From contig VDFB02193867.1 of the NCBI GenBank assembly GCA_007258455.2, forward strand, positions 566,459,742-566,523,741: DNA of 64,000 bases, read 5' to 3'. The stretch comes from Sequoia sempervirens (taxonomy: Eukaryota > Streptophyta > Pinopsida > Cupressales > Cupressaceae). Each line of letters begins with the position of its first letter. The stretch's first letter is position 1. The notes under the pieces were generated by a model that saw only the letters and a program-made list of their open reading frames with translations, was not told the DNA's origin and did no database searches. This document shows, piece after piece, positions 60,988 through 64,000 of the stretch. Made by a program: the position numbers and the translations under genes.

Positions 60988-62337
60988 GTTCTATCTTTCC
61001 TTTTTATCCTAGGAATTCTTATATATGCATTTATTATTTTTATTATGGGAATGAGGGGAGATGTGTGTGCTTATGGATTAACCATGGGTTTAATGAATCA
61101 CCTCAATTGCTAATTTTTCCTGAATGTGTGATTAAATTTGAATGTTGCAGTGTTGAACTTCATTTTTATGAATATAAAGATAAATCTACATGGTTAAGAA
61201 CTATAACGGTTTCCCTTTTTCTTGTGCATGCATTGTGAAATCCTATAGGTGTGAATGTTGGTTTGCCTTGCCTGAACATAGTGCTTTGTAAATATCTTTG
61301 TACATAGCCTATTTTGAGTAGTGTATGTTTTATGTACATACCTTGGGTTCATGTATATAGTCTCACTTTCCTACTTTCATTAGAGTAGCTAGTTTTCTAT
61401 AGGTTAGTTTTCTTTAGGGTAGTCTCCTTGCTATTTGCTTGTCCTTTCTCACTTTGGTTAGTGTAGGTGTTGCTTTCCATTTGTTTTTTGTTTTCCTTTC
61501 ATTTTGTTGCTGCCTTGCTCGGGGTCTCTCCACTTTTAGTTGGGCACATCTGTGTGCACAACAACCAATTTAATTACCTAGGGCTATTCTACATATTTCT
61601 TCATCAAACTCTAATCAAGTTTTTAGAGTGGATGGTGAAGATTTTCGATTAGTGTCAAGTAACCTGGATGTTTGATTCAAAGTAGATAAGTTGTTGGTTG
61701 GTCTCATTCTTGATGTATTATGAAATCTTACATCTCTTACACATCTTAAAAATCTAGAGGATGTTATAGGTCCTTTGTGAAGTCTAGTTAAGCAAAAAAT
61801 CTAAAATTCAGCTTCAATACCACTGTGATTCTCAGCCTTGACTGTGAGCTTCACTACTTACAGGTTGAAATAAAAAAATTGAAAAGAGAAAATCAAAAGA
61901 AAAGAAAATAAAAGAAATCATTGAAAGTAAAAAGAGAGAAGTTCAATCTTTCAGGGGGATTTGAGCAAATCTACCAAGGCTATGGACACCCGGCCAGTAG
62001 TAGAGCAATATTTAGGAGAATCAAAACCTCATCGGGGCTATGGACACCTGACTAGCAGTGAGGAAATGTCCTAGATGCTTTTGGAGTTAGAATAAACTAT
62101 GTAGCTTAATTTTACGGAGCATAAGTTCCCATAGCAACTAAAGGGTGAGAATGAACGCAATTGCACACACTCGGATTTTAAGCTTACTGAAGGTTGGGTT
62201 AACTAGTGGTTTTGATCCTTTGGTCGGGTGTTCAATTTTTTTGCTCTAAGCATGAATATCAGAACCAAAGATTTTGGGTTTGTGATTCCATTTTTTCATC
62301 AAAATTATCTAGAGCATTTCCCCAGCAAGTCGCAATT
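60988..62337 (+). other. 3' interior of element F
   Basis: Non-coding. It holds a short internal repeat (GGCTATGGACACCCGGCCAG near 61979 and GGCTATGGACACCTGACTAG near 62036, about 57 bp apart) and an A/G-rich tract at 61866-61935. CAGGGGGATT at about 61954-61963 is the best PPT candidate. Confidence 0.55.
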
Positions 62338-63014
62338 TGTTGTGCATATTTTGTACCCATGCCTCACCGAAGGCAGGGACCCCCTTTCTTTTCCTCCCGA
62401 CAACTTGTTCCTGCTCCTATTGGATCATTTTTTCTCCCACCTCATTTTGCATACCCCTACCCCTAAGTCCAAGTGGGTCACATGCCTTAGAATGATCAAA
62501 TTCCCCTTGACCAGATTCACCCAGTGGATTTTCACTAAGTCTTGCTTTTGCATAAATTCCCTTGTGGGTTTCGCTTTGCCCATTGCCCTGGCATCCTCCA
62601 AGCCTCGTGTACCCACAATTGTGAGTCACCACTCATTTTTCACTGCTGGGTAGCGACTGATACCCAACTTCCGCCCACATGGTGGGGTCCACACTTAGTT
62701 TCTTCGTCTGAGCCTTGACCAAGCATCCTAATGAGTGTGGGTTTTTGCATCTCACCTAACTCGGGTTCACCATACCAATAAATTGATGCATTCCATTAAT
62801 GGAAACTGGCCTATAAACACTGCTCCCTGCCCTTCATTTTAACCCTGGGCATTCAAATCTGAGAAGAGAAACAAAGTCCTCCCCCCCTTTTTTTCTACTT
62901 TTTCCTTGGTCCTGCTGACTTGGTCCCTACCCGCTTGCTTCACTTTCTCCTTCATTTTTGACTTTGGGGACAAGTTTCCTATGGATTTTGGATTTTTTGT
63001 GTTGCCTAAGTAAA

Positions 63015-63485
63015 TGTTAGAGTAATAAGTTGTTTTACTTAATTAATTTAATCATATTGGTTAATTAATTAAGTCAATTATCACTTTAGTTACTTAACCT
63101 AAACTTAAGCACATTAATAATTAATTATTTATTAATTATTAAGTGTGCACACTAGGGTTTCCCTTTAGGCTTTTCTTTTGGGTTTCTTGATCTCCTTTTA
63201 TAAGGATTGATCTCATTGTAATTATTAATGGGAGAATATCTTTAGCTTTCATATCTTCTTGAAAGTTTTCTCTCTACTATAGCTTTTTCTTGTTGAAGTT
63301 AATTGCATACATTTGTTTGTAGATCTCTTGTGTGGAAGGTGTATTTGTTTGTGTTTGATCCTGTGGCTCATGGTTTTGTGCTTGTTTCACAATTCTATTT
63401 GTTTGCAGATCTCTTGTCTGGAAGGTGTATTTGTTTGTGTTTGATCCCGTGGCTCGTGGTTTTGTGCTTGTTTCACAATTCCAAT
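63015..63485 (+). mobile_element. Insertion S in the 3' LTR of F, probable solo LTR
   Basis: Absent from the 5' LTR, where CCTAAGTGAACTGCCAAGG is continuous. Starts TGTTAGAGTAATAAGTTG, has a TATA-like TTTTATAAGG near 63197 and flanks AGTAA / AGTGA. It resembles the start of the remnant at 9232. The right end is not a clean CA, so the exact boundary is uncertain. Confidence 0.6.
63311..63485. repeat. 86-bp tandem duplication within S
   Basis: ATTTGTTTGTAGATCTCTTG at 63311 recurs as ATTTGTTTGCAGATCTCTTG at 63397, with nearly identical sequence through TGCTTGTTTCACAATTC. Confidence 0.85.
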
Positions 63486-64000
63486 AGTGAATTGCCAAGG
63501 TTTTGCTAAGTTTTGGGAAGTTGTGGAAATTTCCTTGCGGGCCGTCGTCCCTTCGTCGCCATCCATGGGAACTTTCCTTGTAGGTCACCATCCATGGGAA
63601 CTTTCCTTGTGAGTTTCCATCCCTCCATCATCGTTTGTGGGAACTTACCTTGAGGGTCGTTGTCCCTCTATCGTTGTTTGTGGAAACTTTCCTTGCAAGT
63701 TGATATCCCTCGGTCGCTGTCCGTGGAAACTTTCCTTGAGGGCCATCATCCCTCTGTCACCGTCCATGGGAACTTTCTTTGCAAGCCACCATGTGCTCAT
63801 TTTCATTTCAAAAGGGCAGCAACCCTTCGACTTTCCCCTTCCAAATCTCTACATTTCCAAAAAGGGTGCAAAATTTAAGTTTTCACCATCTAGGGCTCAT
63901 AAATTGAGTGTCTTCACATGCGTAAAGGGGTTTGGATCAAATTTGAAATGTGTTTAATAGACATTGCAGAAATTTCTTTGTGGGCCACCACCCCTCTTTC

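Larger units (their letters stand above)
55268..64000 (+). mobile_element. Element F: long-LTR retrotransposon with an unidentified single ORF
   Basis: A 5' LTR from 55268, interior with a 2.1-kb decayed ORF, and a 3' LTR from 62338 to the window end. The LTR starts share TGTTGTGCATATTTTGTAC and the block around it. A TATA box at 57853 and LTR-end plus PBS at 58705-58723 support plus orientation and a 5' LTR of about 3.4 kb. No RT, protease or integrase motif was seen, so it appears non-autonomous. A normal PPT is not evident before 62338; a CAGGGGGATT tract lies at about 61954-61963, which leaves the true 3' LTR start open. Confidence 0.7.
62338..64000 (+). repeat. 3' LTR of element F, runs off the window
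   Basis: Matches 55268 to about 56440 once 63015-63485 is removed. The 43-bp unit block here (about 63523-63795) has about seven units, a different number from the 5' copy. Confidence 0.78.

Noticed and set aside
1..64000. Telomeric or centromeric satellite, rRNA or tRNA genes
   Set aside because: No TTTAGGG arrays, no long satellite array, and no rRNA or cloverleaf-like sequence was recognised.

Overview
The window looks like nuclear DNA of a land plant, most likely a gymnosperm with a large, AT-rich, retrotransposon-packed genome. The evidence is one six-exon plant laccase with GT-AG introns, plant-type Ty3/gypsy lineages (Athila and Tat-like), plant Copia LTR sequence, very long LTRs and almost no other genes. 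The species cannot be fixed from sequence alone.

Layout. Positions 1-3660 are intergenic, with a minisatellite and two local tandem duplications. Positions 3742-7065 (minus strand) hold a complete laccase gene with a secretion signal and all four copper-ligand regions. I reconstructed six exons (102, 152, 245, 129, 927 and 131 nt), giving 561 codons without a break. Positions 7121-11840 are intergenic with a degraded reverse-oriented LTR remnant and a Copia-type LTR.

From 11845 to the end the window is one stack of nested LTR retrotransposons. Element E (Tat-like gypsy, plus strand, from 11845) has decayed gag, protease, G-patch, RT, RNase H, a second RNase H and integrase. It also carries an antisense plant-mobile-domain (PMD/MAIN-like) pseudogene between integrase and the 3' LTR. 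The 3' LTR of E is cut at 24734 by element X, which has unusually long LTRs (about 5.9 kb after removing its insertion) around only 1.35 kb of internal DNA. The 5' LTR of X is split by element D (minus strand, 27213-47322, perfect 5-bp target duplication). D has E-type LTRs but no polymerase. D in turn carries a small non-autonomous element T (28784-31046, in one LTR) and an Athila-type gypsy element C (31241-42574, plus strand, almost full coding content plus a third ORF). The 3' LTR of X is cut at 55268 by element F, which has 3.4-kb LTRs with a 43-bp minisatellite and a 2.1-kb single-frame ORF of unknown identity riddled with TAG codons. The 3' LTR of F carries a probable solo LTR (S) and runs off the window.

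The insertion order is therefore E, then X, then D and F, then T and C inside D and S inside F. The undisturbed partner LTRs give internal empty sites that prove two of these insertions. Apart from the laccase, nothing here looks like a functioning host gene. The retrotransposon ORFs all carry stops, and in C and F these are TAG or TAA only, as expected from C-to-T decay of methylated CAG sites.
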